Positions 18,864-27,439 of a DNA stretch of 61,033 nt are shown piece after piece. Below the pieces are notes generated by a model. That model was not told the DNA's origin. It was given only the letters and a program-made list of their open reading frames with translations, and did no database searches. The stretch spans positions 1 to 61,033 of the forward strand of contig NZ_QWLJ01000025.1 in the NCBI RefSeq assembly GCF_009917385.1. Direction: 5' to 3'. Numbering within the stretch: position 1 is the stretch's first letter; each line of letters begins with the position of its first letter. The DNA is from Roseburia sp. 1XD42-34 (lineage in GTDB: Bacteria > Bacillota > Bacilli > Bacillales > Amphibacillaceae). The translations under genes were made by a program, and so were the position numbers.

Positions 18864-18894
18864 AGTGTAAAGATGAAGAAAGCTAGGTGAAAAG

Positions 18895-19152
18895 ATGGAA
18901 GTGAATGATAACTTTCAACCAGGCGAAGTAGTTTATATCATTATTCGCAACCCCCATGCTCAAAATGTTGCCCATATTCAACAAGCTGCGGTCGTTGAAA
19001 ACCCTGAACGCCAAAATGAGCTGGCACTATTTGTTTATGAAACATATTATCCTTTAACGGAGGAAGTAGCGGTATATAAATCTGCCGATGAGGCAGAAGC
19101 AGCTTACGCGACTGCTTTCGGTGTCCCAGATCAGGAAGGCTATTATGGTTAA
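18895..19152 (+). CDS. splA: Transcriptional regulator SplA
   Basis: An 85-residue protein recognised by FQPGEVVYIIIRNPHAQNVAHIQQA, the start typical of SplA, a TRAP-like small regulator that lowers expression of the spore photoproduct lyase operon in B. subtilis. Ends EGYYG, with its stop codon overlapping the splB start (ATGGTTAA), which implies translational coupling. AGGTGAAAAG serves as ribosome binding site. Confidence 0.92.
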   Translation: MEVNDNFQPGEVVYIIIRNPHAQNVAHIQQAAVVENPERQNELALFVYETYYPLTEEVAVYKSADEAEAAYATAFGVPDQEGYYG

Positions 19153-20173
19153 GCCGTTTGTGCCGCAGCTTATATATGTGGAGCCAAAAGCATTGGAATA
19201 CCCTTTAGGAAAAGAGCTTATTACGAAATTTGAAGATATGGGAATTGAAATAAGGCAAACTACCTCTCATAATCAAATTCGTAATTTACCAGGAGACAAT
19301 CATTTTCAAAGGTATCGTGTAGCTAAATCTACTTTAGTAGTCGGTCTGCGAAAAACATTGAAATTTGACACATCAAAGCCTTCCGCAGAGTATGCTATTC
19401 CGTTTGCAACTGGCTGTATGGGGCATTGTCATTATTGTTATTTACAAACAACAATGGGAAGCAAGCCATATATACGTACGTATGTTAATGTAGAAGATAT
19501 ATTTGAAGCTGCCGAGGAGTATATGAGCGAGCGTGCTCCTGAAATCACTCGATTTGAAGCATCTTGTACGTCTGATATTGTAGGTATCGATCATTTGACA
19601 CATACGTTAAAGCGAGCGATCGAGTTTTTTGGGCAATCGGAGTATGGACAGTTGCGATTCGTTACCAAATTCGCCCATGTAGACCATTTGCTTGATGCAA
19701 AACATAATGGACGAACGCGCTTTCGCTTCAGTATTAATGATGATTACATTATTAAATATTTTGAACCTGGCACATCTCGACTTCATGAACGAATAGAAGC
19801 AGCAGTGAAAGTGGCAGAAGCAGGTTATCCATTAGGATTTATTGTAGCGCCTATTTACTTACATGAAGGCTGGAAGTCCGGTTACCACGAGATGTTTGAA
19901 AAACTAGAAGCAATGCTACCAGAAAAAGCGAAAAAAGGCATGACTTTTGAACTGATTCAACATCGTTTTACAAAACCAGCTAAACGGGTTATTGAAAAAA
20001 ATTACCCGATGACAAAGCTGGAGTTAGATGAAGCGAAAAGAAAATATAAGTGGGGACGTTACGGAATCGGTAAATATGTATATAAAGATGAGGAGCAGGC
20101 TGATATAAAAGCAACATTAGGTGGATATATCGAAAAGCTTTTCCCTCATGCAAAAATAGAGTACTTTACGTGA
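19145..20173 (+). CDS. splB: Spore photoproduct lyase
   Basis: A 342-residue radical SAM enzyme that reverses the spore photoproduct (5-thyminyl-5,6-dihydrothymine) in germinating spores. The [4Fe-4S] cysteines form CMGHCHYC at Cys91, Cys95 and Cys98, and the catalytic hydrogen-donor cysteine is Cys141 in FEASCTSD, the same numbering as in B. subtilis. I start at MVKPFVPQL (19145) with AGGAAGG upstream; it overlaps splA by 8 bp. No terminator is seen before the repeat A copy at 20260. Confidence 0.96.
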   Translation: MVKPFVPQLIYVEPKALEYPLGKELITKFEDMGIEIRQTTSHNQIRNLPGDNHFQRYRVAKSTLVVGLRKTLKFDTSKPSAEYAIPFATGCMGHCHYCYLQTTMGSKPYIRTYVNVEDIFEAAEEYMSERAPEITRFEASCTSDIVGIDHLTHTLKRAIEFFGQSEYGQLRFVTKFAHVDHLLDAKHNGRTRFRFSINDDYIIKYFEPGTSRLHERIEAAVKVAEAGYPLGFIVAPIYLHEGWKSGYHEMFEKLEAMLPEKAKKGMTFELIQHRFTKPAKRVIEKNYPMTKLELDEAKRKYKWGRYGIGKYVYKDEEQADIKATLGGYIEKLFPHAKIEYFT

Positions 20174-20259
20174 AATAGTGTGCTGGTTTTGAAAGAGACG
20201 TTCATCATCGACCAATGTATGAAAGAGAGAATAGAGACAATAAAACTAAGGTAAACAAG

Positions 20260-20645
20260 AACAAAGGCTTAGGGCGCCCGTTTAGCAACGTAGCGACTGG
20301 AACGAATCAACGAGAGATAAAGTGAACCTTCCATCAACGGGGTTTTCTTCCTCCCCGCTGATGGTTAGTTTAGGTGCTGTTCCCTCCCACTTTGACTTGT
20401 TCAGCTCACATCTTCCATTCTAAGACCGTGGGAGTCTACAACGCCTTTTTACGGGATAAAGGAATTGGAATTATGCCACTAAAAATAGTAGTATGTCGAC
20501 CCGAAGCGGCAAGCCCGTTTTTAGTCGGCTTTCCCCTTTGTGACGAACCAATGAGGTCTTATCGGAGGGGTATTTCTAAAGTCGCATCGTTGCTGGGCGC
20601 TTGCGCCGGACGTGACTAGTCGGTTATTTCGTTATCCCCAAGCAC
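20260..20645. repeat. Composite repeat A (copy A6, same orientation as A3) carrying a shortened B
   Basis: ACAAAGGCTTAGGGCGCCCGTTTAGCAACGTAGCGACTGGAACGAATCAACG at the left and GTCGCATCGTTGCTGGGCGC at the right. It lies between splB and the convergent glycosylase-like gene. The frame across it at 20374-20619 is only the repeat. Confidence 0.8.
20316..20460 (-). repeat. Repeat B, copy 5, nested in A6, internally deleted
   Basis: Flanked by GATAAA at 20316-20321 and 20455-20460. The middle hairpin is missing (CTGATGGTTAG runs straight into TTTAGGTGCTG), so it is about 40 bp shorter than copies 1 and 3. Confidence 0.75.
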
Positions 20646-20734
20646 CTCATTTTATAGTTTCCTATACAGCAACCAAAAAAGGCTGCTTTATCCATACAGC
20701 GTGATCAGGTAGATCCCTTTAAAAAGTCATAAAG

Positions 20735-21124
20735 TTAGAGACAAATATGAATTCCCTTTGCTTTTAAATTATCGATACATTCACGTAAATATACTTCGTC
20801 ATGTTCCGGATAGATCGGTCGCTTTTGCAGTGCTTCCTCTTCCGGTGCATATAAACTATTCGCTGTATGCAGGCTACAAGCTTTGCCGCGATAAAATGGA
20901 TTCTCCCACAAAGGGTTAACGTGGTATTCCCTTTTTTTCATTTCATCTATAATCAATTGATGGTATAAGAAGAGGCGATAAGGAGAATAGTAAAATACAT
21001 AATTGACGGTTGCATGTTTTTTCCCCCAGCCATTGCCACGTAAAGCACAGCATTCTCGATGTTGACCTAATAATTGTTGTCTCGGTAGTTTTGTAATCAG
21101 TTTTTCATGCCAAAGTCTCATCAT
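20735..21124 (-). CDS. Pyrimidine-dimer DNA glycosylase-like protein (T4 endonuclease V family)
   Basis: A 129-residue protein of the TIGR02328/PF03013 group. It is recognised by MRLWHEKLITKLPRQQLLGQHRECCALRGNGWG-type N-terminus, the HATVNYVF segment and YSPYRLFLYHQLIIDEM. T4 endonuclease V excises UV-induced pyrimidine dimers; the bacterial relatives are mostly untested. Starts at ATG 21124 or the next ATG at 21121, behind GAGGGAAG. It stands convergent to splAB with only a repeat between, so two UV-damage genes are neighbours. Function is by family only. Confidence 0.75.
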   Translation of the reverse strand: MMRLWHEKLITKLPRQQLLGQHRECCALRGNGWGKKHATVNYVFYYSPYRLFLYHQLIIDEMKKREYHVNPLWENPFYRGKACSLHTANSLYAPEEEALQKRPIYPEHDEVYLRECIDNLKAKGIHICL

Positions 21125-21162
21125 ATCTTCCCTCTAAACGGTAATTTTATTTGTTACGAACG

Positions 21163-21347
21163 TTTATCCTAAGTTGCTGTAAGCCTGCCACTCCAGGAGT
21201 AAGATAATCTTTACTAGCAACAAGTCTAAGTGGGAGATAATAGGATCTAAATCCCTATTTCGTCCGGAGGCCTTTAGGTCTACCATTAAGGTACGAACAA
21301 GCCGTGGGGATGAATGAAAGCCTCCACTGATTGAAGATTGCTTTATA
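21163..21347 (+). repeat. Repeat B, copy 6
   Basis: TTTATC at 21163-21168 and TTTAT at 21342-21346. The hairpins are GCCACTCCAGG/AAGTGGGAG (weak), ATCTAAATCC/GGCCTTTAGGT, and AGCCGTGGGG/CCTCCACTG. It lies upstream of the glycosylase-like gene. The 390 bp from here to the ZIP gene show no coding sequence I trust. Confidence 0.7.
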
Positions 21348-21734
21348 ATTGTATTACATTGTCTTTATCATTGCGAATTATTTTTGGTCTGAAGGATTGA
21401 TTGGGGTAAGCAACACACGAAGGGGGCAAGCACCCATTTGAGCAGGTATTAGAAAAAATTGAGCAAGTACTTGTTAATTCGAGCATACAATAGTTTAGAA
21501 TGAGTAAGCTCGTTTTAATTCGAGCAAAGTTCAGATCAAACAAGCATTTAGCGACTCGGACCATAGAACAGATCAGCACGTCCATATGACAATAGATTAT
21601 CTATAGTTATGTAATCGTCAACAGAATAACAGGTTGGTTATAATCTTCTTAGGCAAACTATTTTTATGGTAGAGAAGCTGATTTATGATAAAATGGCGTT
21701 ATGGTAAATAAAAGAAGTTATGGAGGGTATGCGC

Positions 21735-22553
21735 ATGCTAATAGACTATTTTCTTACACTACATCCAGTAATGCAAGCACTGATTGCAACCTTATTCACA
21801 TGGGGAATGACAGCACTTGGCGCGGCTCTCGTTTTTACAACCAAAAATTTTAATCAACGTTTTTTGGATAGTATGCTAGGTTTTGCAGGCGGAGTAATGA
21901 TAGCTGCTAGCTTTTGGTCGTTATTAGCACCAGCGTTAGAGATGGCTGAAGCAAATGGTGACACACCTTGGATTCCTGCTGCGGTAGGTTTTATGTTTGG
22001 TGGAATTTGCCTGTGGGGAATTGATAAAATATTACCTCATTTGCATCCGACTTCACCAATCCAAGAAGCGGAAGGGATACATCCGAATCGTAAGAAACGA
22101 AGTACGTTGCTAGTTTTAGCGATAACAATGCATAATATTCCAGAAGGTTTAGCAGTGGGCGTAGCGTTTGGCGCCATTGCAGCAGATCTACCAACAGCAA
22201 CCGCTGCAGGAGCTATAGCCTTAGCCATTGGAATCGGTATTCAAAATTTCCCAGAAGGCGTTGCGGTTTCTATGCCACTGCGCAGGGAAGGAATGTCGAG
22301 AAGAAGAAGCTTTATGTACGGGCAGTTTTCGGGAATGGTTGAGCCTATTGCAGGTATCATGGGAGCTTTGGCAGTTACTTATGTCCAGCCTTTATTGCCA
22401 TATGCATTAAGTTTTGCTGCAGGAGCCATGATTTTTGTGGTAGCTGAAGAGGTCATTCCTGGCTCCCAAGAACAAGGAAACCGTGATTTAGCCTCTATGA
22501 GTTTAATGGTTGGCTTTACAGTTATGATGATATTGGATGTTGCACTTGGTTAG
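21735..22553 (+). CDS. ZIP-family divalent metal transporter
   Basis: A 272-residue inner-membrane transporter, by family for zinc, iron or manganese uptake. About eight helices with the two metal-site motifs [12 protein letters not shown] and [12 protein letters not shown], plus EEVIPGSQ in a later helix. A short His-containing loop (LPHLHPTSP) lies between helices 3 and 4. I start at ATG 21735 because GGAGGG sits 7 bp upstream; the ATGs at 21720 and 21729 are too close to or inside that site. Single gene closed by a strong terminator. No Zur or Fur box could be identified. Confidence 0.92.
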   Translation: MLIDYFLTLHPVMQALIATLFTWGMTALGAALVFTTKNFNQRFLDSMLGFAGGVMIAASFWSLLAPALEMAEANGDTPWIPAAVGFMFGGICLWGIDKILPHLHPTSPIQEAEGIHPNRKKRSTLLVLAITMHNIPEGLAVGVAFGAIAADLPTATAAGAIALAIGIGIQNFPEGVAVSMPLRREGMSRRRSFMYGQFSGMVEPIAGIMGALAVTYVQPLLPYALSFAAGAMIFVVAEEVIPGSQEQGNRDLASMSLMVGFTVMMILDVALG

Positions 22554-22594
22554 AAAAGGGGACTTGGGGAAATTCTTCATAGAATTAAAAATTG

Positions 22595-22636
22595 AAAAAG
22601 CTCCGGAGCCGCTTAATGGCGATTCTGGAGCTTTTT
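22595..22636 (+). terminator. Terminator of the ZIP transporter gene
   Basis: AAAAAGCTCCGGA (from 22595) pairs with CTGGAGCTTTTT (ending 22636) with one mismatch, an 18-nt loop with its own GCC/GGC pairing. Confidence 0.85.
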
Positions 22637-22836
22637 CGCTATATGAATGTGGAAGTGTAGTACTTTCATTCTTCATTGCTAAAAGTTCAAATTATGGCTT
22701 CAAGTGTCTGTATAAAGGATTGCTGTCTTGTTGCTAATCGTGAAATGAATAAAATGAAGCAGCAGATGCTAATAAAGAAACGGGCTGAATATATGGGAGG
22801 CTTTTAAATATTCTCACGTTCGTTTTTTTGAAAAGC

Positions 22837-24564
22837 TCAACTGTCAAGCGTAACAGATACCCATCCCCTCACACTATTAATTAACCAAATACGTGAACAG
22901 GATTGTAAATCCTTCATCGTAATGATTTTTTCGCTTATCATTCCTTTGTCAAGTGCATGTTGACGGCAGGTTCCTGGTAATAACCCGCAATGCACTGGCG
23001 GCGTGTAGAACGCACCGTTAATTTCTACCACGACATTTCCAATTGTAAATTCTGTAACTTCTAACTCTGTATTCCATAACAGCACATCATCTGCATCCGG
23101 ATGATCTTGTAAGAACGTGTGATACATTTCTCGTCTAGTCGTCTTATGGTAATAGAAAGGATTGCTTTTATCGATTGCCTGTTGTGCGAGTTTAACTTTG
23201 AACGTATGCTGCTGATTTGTTTTTATTGGCTGTACCTCAGTAGTGATCTCACCTGTATTAGCTAATAAAACACGTAGTTTATATGCCCCCGTATTCCACT
23301 GCGTAGCAATTTGTTCTAATTGGAGTTCCATTTTTGCCACTTCAAATGGATATGAAAAAATGGCTGCCGACTTTGCTATTCGCTTTAAATGATAATCAAG
23401 TAAAGAAAATTTTCCGTTTTCTAAACGAATACTTTCCAAAAGTTCAAAGTCGTTCATCTGTTTTTTTAACACAAGTGTTTTAGACAGCATTTCTTCATAC
23501 TCTTCTTCACTTGTAGAGTCCCATGTAATCCCACCGCCAACCCCATAAGTGGCCTCTCCACTAACGTTGTCAATCAATACTGTTCGAATTGGCACATTAA
23601 AGATAGCTTCTTTTTGAGGTGTCATATATCCAATGGCTCCGCAGTAGATATTACGCGGTGCTGTTTCTAATTCGTTAATAATTTTCATTGTGTTTACTTT
23701 CGGTGCCCCAGTAATCGATCCACAAGGAAACATTGCTTTAAAAATAGCAGTAATATCTGGGTCAACTTCTGCTGTAACGGTTGAAGTCATTTGAAATACC
23801 GTTGGATAGCGTTCAATCGTAAATAATTGAGGAACATGAACAGTACCTGGTTTCGCAATGGTACCTAGGTCATTTCGTAATAGGTCAACAATCATAACAT
23901 TTTCGGCTCGATTTTTTTCTGATTGGTACAGCCATTCAGCAATTGCTTGATCCTCTTCAAATGTATTTCCTCTTTTCGCTGTACCTTTCATCGGTTTGGT
24001 AGTAATCAAACCATCTTGCAAATGGAAAAATAGCTCCGGTGACGCAGATAAAATCGAGTGACTGCCGATATGTAAGTAGGCACAATAGTTCGCTGCTTGT
24101 GATGCGGTTAATCGCTGATAATACCCAAACGTATCACCAGCAAAACGGCTGAACATTGGAACAGTATAATTCACTTGATAAGTATCGCCATTTTCAATAT
24201 GATGTTTAATCTGATGGATATTCTTATTATACGCTGAAGCAGTTATGGGAAGTTTCCATTCATCCATGGTAAAAGGTCGTGTCTCCCGTTTTTGAGCTGG
24301 TTTTGCTTCTGAAAAAATACCAAACCATAATAGCGGAAACTGATCACTATTGTGAACTTCAAATGCACGGTCAAATGCTGGAGCAGCTTCATAAGCAAGG
24401 AATCCTGCTGCATAGTAACCAGCTTGAACATATTGTTCAATCGCTTGTAGACAAGGAATTACTTCAGATTGTTCATATGTAGAAATAACAGTAATTGGCT
24501 CTGTAAATGAAATAGGGTTTTTATTACTAAAGTCAAAGCGTAAATAAGGGTTATGTTGCTTCAT
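22837..24564 (-). CDS. pabB: Aminodeoxychorismate synthase component I fused to aminodeoxychorismate lyase
   Basis: A 575-residue bifunctional enzyme of 4-aminobenzoate (folate) synthesis. Residues 1 to about 350 are the chorismate-binding PabB part: KPMKGTAKRG carries the lysine that marks aminodeoxychorismate synthase rather than anthranilate synthase, and GSITGAPKVNTMKI and YGVGGGITWDS follow. Residues from about 370 are a class IV aminotransferase domain (ENGKFSLLDYHLKRI, TEFTIGNVVVEI), equal to PabC lyase. It overlaps the 3' end of pabA by 14 bp, so the two are translationally coupled. No other folate genes are next to it. Confidence 0.93.
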   Translation of the reverse strand: MKQHNPYLRFDFSNKNPISFTEPITVISTYEQSEVIPCLQAIEQYVQAGYYAAGFLAYEAAPAFDRAFEVHNSDQFPLLWFGIFSEAKPAQKRETRPFTMDEWKLPITASAYNKNIHQIKHHIENGDTYQVNYTVPMFSRFAGDTFGYYQRLTASQAANYCAYLHIGSHSILSASPELFFHLQDGLITTKPMKGTAKRGNTFEEDQAIAEWLYQSEKNRAENVMIVDLLRNDLGTIAKPGTVHVPQLFTIERYPTVFQMTSTVTAEVDPDITAIFKAMFPCGSITGAPKVNTMKIINELETAPRNIYCGAIGYMTPQKEAIFNVPIRTVLIDNVSGEATYGVGGGITWDSTSEEEYEEMLSKTLVLKKQMNDFELLESIRLENGKFSLLDYHLKRIAKSAAIFSYPFEVAKMELQLEQIATQWNTGAYKLRVLLANTGEITTEVQPIKTNQQHTFKVKLAQQAIDKSNPFYYHKTTRREMYHTFLQDHPDADDVLLWNTELEVTEFTIGNVVVEINGAFYTPPVHCGLLPGTCRQHALDKGMISEKIITMKDLQSCSRIWLINSVRGWVSVTLDS

Positions 24565-25141
24565 TTTCTAAACCACCCTTCATAGTGAAAAAATTCTTTA
24601 ACAATTCGATGCCACATTCTGATAGAATTGCTTCTGGATGAGCTTGAATCCCTTCTATAGGATATTTTTTATGGCGAAGGGCCATCACTACTCCATCTTT
24701 TGTAGTTGCACTTGTCTCTAAACAAGCTGGGATCGTGGCTTTGTTTACGATTAAAGAATGATACCTTGTTACCGCTAATGGGTTCATTAAGTTTTGAAAC
24801 ATTCCTCGATTATCATGGGTGATAAGGGATACTTGGCCATGCATTGGTTTTTTTGCTTTTTCGATCGTAGCGCCAAATGCTTGGGCAATCGTTTGGTGTC
24901 CGAGACATATTCCAAGTATGGGGAAATGTTGATGCAATTTAGCGACAACTTCTAAGCAAATGCCAGCTGAATTTGGCGTACCAGGCCCAGGAGATAGGAC
25001 GATCGCTGTTGGCTGCATATGTTGTATTTCTTCTACAGTAATAGCATCATTTCTTACGACATGTACTTCAAAATCGAGCTGTGTGATATATTGGACTAAA
25101 TTAAAGGTGAATGAATCATAATTATCAATCATAAGAATCAT
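24551..25141 (-). CDS. pabA: Aminodeoxychorismate/anthranilate synthase glutamine amidotransferase
   Basis: A 196-residue class I glutamine amidotransferase supplying ammonia to PabB. Catalytic Cys79 in GICLGHQ, His168 and Glu170 in AHPEAILS, and the N-terminal MIDNYDSFTFNLVQY signature. In Bacillus the same protein often serves both folate and tryptophan synthesis; the pabB partner here argues for folate at least. AAAGGAGCTG precedes the ATG, with a TATACTATT-type -10 about 50 bp upstream. Confidence 0.93.
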   Translation of the reverse strand: MILMIDNYDSFTFNLVQYITQLDFEVHVVRNDAITVEEIQHMQPTAIVLSPGPGTPNSAGICLEVVAKLHQHFPILGICLGHQTIAQAFGATIEKAKKPMHGQVSLITHDNRGMFQNLMNPLAVTRYHSLIVNKATIPACLETSATTKDGVVMALRHKKYPIEGIQAHPEAILSECGIELLKNFFTMKGGLENEAT

Positions 25142-25271
25142 AAACAGCAGCTCCTTTCGTTTGCGTATAATAGTATAACATAGCTGGAAAGTGGTTTAGA
25201 GTACCCGAAGCAGCAAAATAATTACTTATGGTTTAGCGGGATTTCTTAGTCTAATATACTATTTTCTCAAG

Positions 25272-25452
25272 TTTATCCCGTATAAAGGAGCTAGAAGACT
25301 CCCACTTTAGAGAGGTTATCTGTAAAACAACAAATCTAAGTGGGAGATGAAATGTCCTATTTCGTAAGAGTCCTTTAGGTCATACCATTCCGGTACTAAC
25401 AATCTGTCGGGGATAGATAAAAACCTCCACTGATTGAAGATTCACTTTATCG
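25272..25452 (+). repeat. Repeat B, copy 7 (intact)
   Basis: A clean 181-bp example: TTTATC at both ends, first hairpin CTCCCACTT (about 25300) with AAGTGGGAG, third hairpin AATCTGTCGGGG with CCTCCACTGATT. It lies between pabA and the C45 gene, both on the minus strand. Confidence 0.85.
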
Positions 25453-25553
25453 CTCAATGAAACGCAGTTCCATTTTGGTAGTAGCATCTGTGCATGTATT
25501 TCTGCACTTGCCGAACGGATGAGGGGGGTTACGTTTTTTCTGTATTGTAAACT

Positions 25554-26606
25554 TTAAGCCATATATTTCATATTTACAAAAACTTCTGAACTGTTAAGCA
25601 CACCTTTTATGCGTTTTATATTTGTGTCTCTTCCTTGCAGCCAACGATTAAAATTAAACATAAAAGGTTCTCTGTTTTCTCCTAATGCAAACCAGGCATT
25701 TTTCGTTTTTGGTATATATAATGCCGTATGCAGTGTCCCAGCCCAAGCTCCGTATTTAGTAGAAAAAACACCGTATTCTGTGCGGTTAAACATTTGAAAA
25801 GCTTGATATGGATTAAAAACATTCACTGATTGCCGTTCAATCGCTTGATAACGTTTCAGCGAATCGTCCACTCGGAAGCGGTTTTCAGTGGTTAATTTTT
25901 GGAAGTGGTTGGTACAAATAGAAGATTCTTGTACAACAACTGCCCGTGGAGAGGCTTCAACAACCTTCTTTTCTCCATGTATATCTAGTAATACGTAACT
26001 AAATGTATGGCGATGGGGAATTTCTTTTAACAAGTGAATGGCTTCTTGAACATTCCGGCAGGATTCCAAAATAATCCGACCAATCATATTGCATAAAAAT
26101 CCATTACTTGACTGTTTGCGATTAATAAAGTTATAGCCCATCACTAATCCATGTTCATTCATTCCATCCGTACGCCCGGTAATTTGCATCGTAGGTCCAA
26201 TGGTTGCGTATCCAACATCTGTTGGTTGATACATCAAGTAACGACCTTCATAGGTAGATGGTGCATTATCATAGTTCCGTACCATATAATGAGTATCCGT
26301 ATAAATCGAACAGCCACTACGTCCATATTCCAAATAATAGCCGCCAAATTCTTGAATGGCTTCCTGGATATTCATTTTTAATGCATCCGCTAACCCAAGC
26401 AGTTCTTCCCAAACACCTGGTGCATAATGGTGTAACAACTCTTTTATTTTATGGTGATCAATGATAAAATGGCGATCCTTTATCGGTCCCCATTGCTTTT
26501 TACGGTTAGGAAGAATGAATGAATTTTCAAGCAGACTTCCTTGATAATAGCCAAAATCATAATGTTTGCCGCGATACTGAATGATATCACTATATACTTG
26601 CTGCAC
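25554..26606 (-). CDS. C45-family autoproteolytic acyltransferase/hydrolase
   Basis: A 350-residue N-terminal nucleophile (Ntn) hydrolase related to acyl-CoA:6-aminopenicillanic acid acyltransferase and linear-amide hydrolases. The nucleophile would be Cys99 in RSGCSIYTDTHYMVRNYD, exposed by self-cleavage before it; GMNEHGLVMGYNF and the ICTNHF..ENRF segment follow as in the family. The substrate is unknown. Cytoplasmic, no signal peptide. AAAGGAG lies before the ATG. Single gene between two B repeats. Confidence 0.82.
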   Translation of the reverse strand: MQQVYSDIIQYRGKHYDFGYYQGSLLENSFILPNRKKQWGPIKDRHFIIDHHKIKELLHHYAPGVWEELLGLADALKMNIQEAIQEFGGYYLEYGRSGCSIYTDTHYMVRNYDNAPSTYEGRYLMYQPTDVGYATIGPTMQITGRTDGMNEHGLVMGYNFINRKQSSNGFLCNMIGRIILESCRNVQEAIHLLKEIPHRHTFSYVLLDIHGEKKVVEASPRAVVVQESSICTNHFQKLTTENRFRVDDSLKRYQAIERQSVNVFNPYQAFQMFNRTEYGVFSTKYGAWAGTLHTALYIPKTKNAWFALGENREPFMFNFNRWLQGRDTNIKRIKGVLNSSEVFVNMKYMA

Positions 26607-26643
26607 AGAAAAACTCCTTTACATATTAAAATTGCTAATCTAG

Positions 26644-26832
26644 TATTTCCTGTATAGGCGCTGTAAGCCTCCCGTTTCAGGAGTTAAATAATCTCTGTCC
26701 AACAAGTTTAAGTGGGAGATAACAGCACCTAAAATCTGTTTCGTAAGAGGTATTCTCTTAGGACACACCATTATGTACTAGCGATCCAGTGGAGAATGGA
26801 TGAAACCCCCAATCATTGTAATTTTTGTATTT
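26644..26832 (+). repeat. Repeat B, copy 8
   Basis: TCCTGTATAGGCGCTGTAAGCCTCCCG.. with AAGTGGGAGATAACAGCACCTAAA; the third hairpin is partly decayed (CCAGTGGAGA with CCCCCAATCATTG). The sequence from here to 27040 shows no trusted gene. Confidence 0.7.
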
Positions 26833-27042
26833 AAATGAAACTGAATTACATGGGGCTTTACGTCATAGAAATATGTTAGACGGCTTATATCGTTCCTTCA
26901 CTTGTAATAAAATGAGAAGCTATATTGAGTTTACGCGATGTGATGATAAAAGCCTAAGAAAATGCTTTATCCAAAATAAAGGAGTTGATTGTAAAAAGGA
27001 ATGTAATATAGGAACTTGTATTATAGCTACTTAAATTAAAAA

Positions 27043-27073
27043 AATAGCTGTCTTTTACTACTAGACAGCTATT
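27043..27073 (-). terminator. Terminator of the 45-aa basic protein gene
   Basis: AATAGCTGTC (27043-27052) pairs exactly with GACAGCTATT (27064-27073). On the minus strand the stem is followed by a run of T (complement of AATTAAAAAA). Confidence 0.8.
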
Positions 27074-27084
27074 GTCATATAAAC

Positions 27085-27222
27085 TTAACGATGACGTTTC
27101 GTTATTTCTTGGGTCATCGGGTTTTCTTTGGAAAATTCAACATCTGGTCGCAGTTTATTATGTTTATTTTGGTTATTTTGCTTATTTTTATCTTTGTTGC
27201 GATTTTTATTTTGCTCAGACAT
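27085..27222 (-). CDS. Small Asn/Lys-rich basic protein, possibly spore-associated
   Basis: A 45-residue protein starting MSEQNKNRNKDKNKQN, highly charged and hydrophilic, ending EITKRHR. The ATG is preceded by AAAGGAGGTATTGCC, an optimal ribosome binding site, and the gene is closed by its own terminator 11 bp after the stop. Such short polar proteins are common among minor small acid-soluble spore proteins and other stationary-phase proteins in Bacillaceae, but I cannot assign the family. Confidence 0.75.
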   Translation of the reverse strand: MSEQNKNRNKDKNKQNNQNKHNKLRPDVEFSKENPMTQEITKRHR

Positions 27223-27365
27223 GGCAATACCTCCTTTGGTAACTGTTAGATTAACCTTTTTGGTGAAAAATATACGTATGCATAGCTTGAAATAAGGGGA
27301 AACTTAAAAACGGAAAAATAGTAAGAAAGTCAGGTTAATATGGACCAACATTTATTTTAAAAATA

Positions 27366-27410
27366 TTGACACAAAATCGGATTCAGCGTATTATAATAAA
27401 TTAAATCCGA
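27366..27410 (+). promoter_or_regulatory. SigA promoter with overlapping dyad, upstream of the YeeE-type transporter
   Basis: TTGACA (27366-27371), 17 bp, then TATTAT (27389-27394). The inverted repeat TCGGATT (27377-27383) and AATCCGA (27404-27410) brackets the -10 box, the position of a repressor site. No regulator gene is adjacent. Confidence 0.65.
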
Positions 27411-27439
27411 CTATTTTTATAAGGAAAGGGTGTTTTATA

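Noticed and set aside
20374..20619. 81-codon frame on the plus strand
   Set aside because: It is entirely inside repeat A6/B5 and has no homologue-like features or ribosome binding site.
26825..27034. 69-codon frame on the plus strand
   Set aside because: It begins inside decayed repeat B8, lacks a ribosome binding site, and runs towards a terminator that belongs to the opposite strand.
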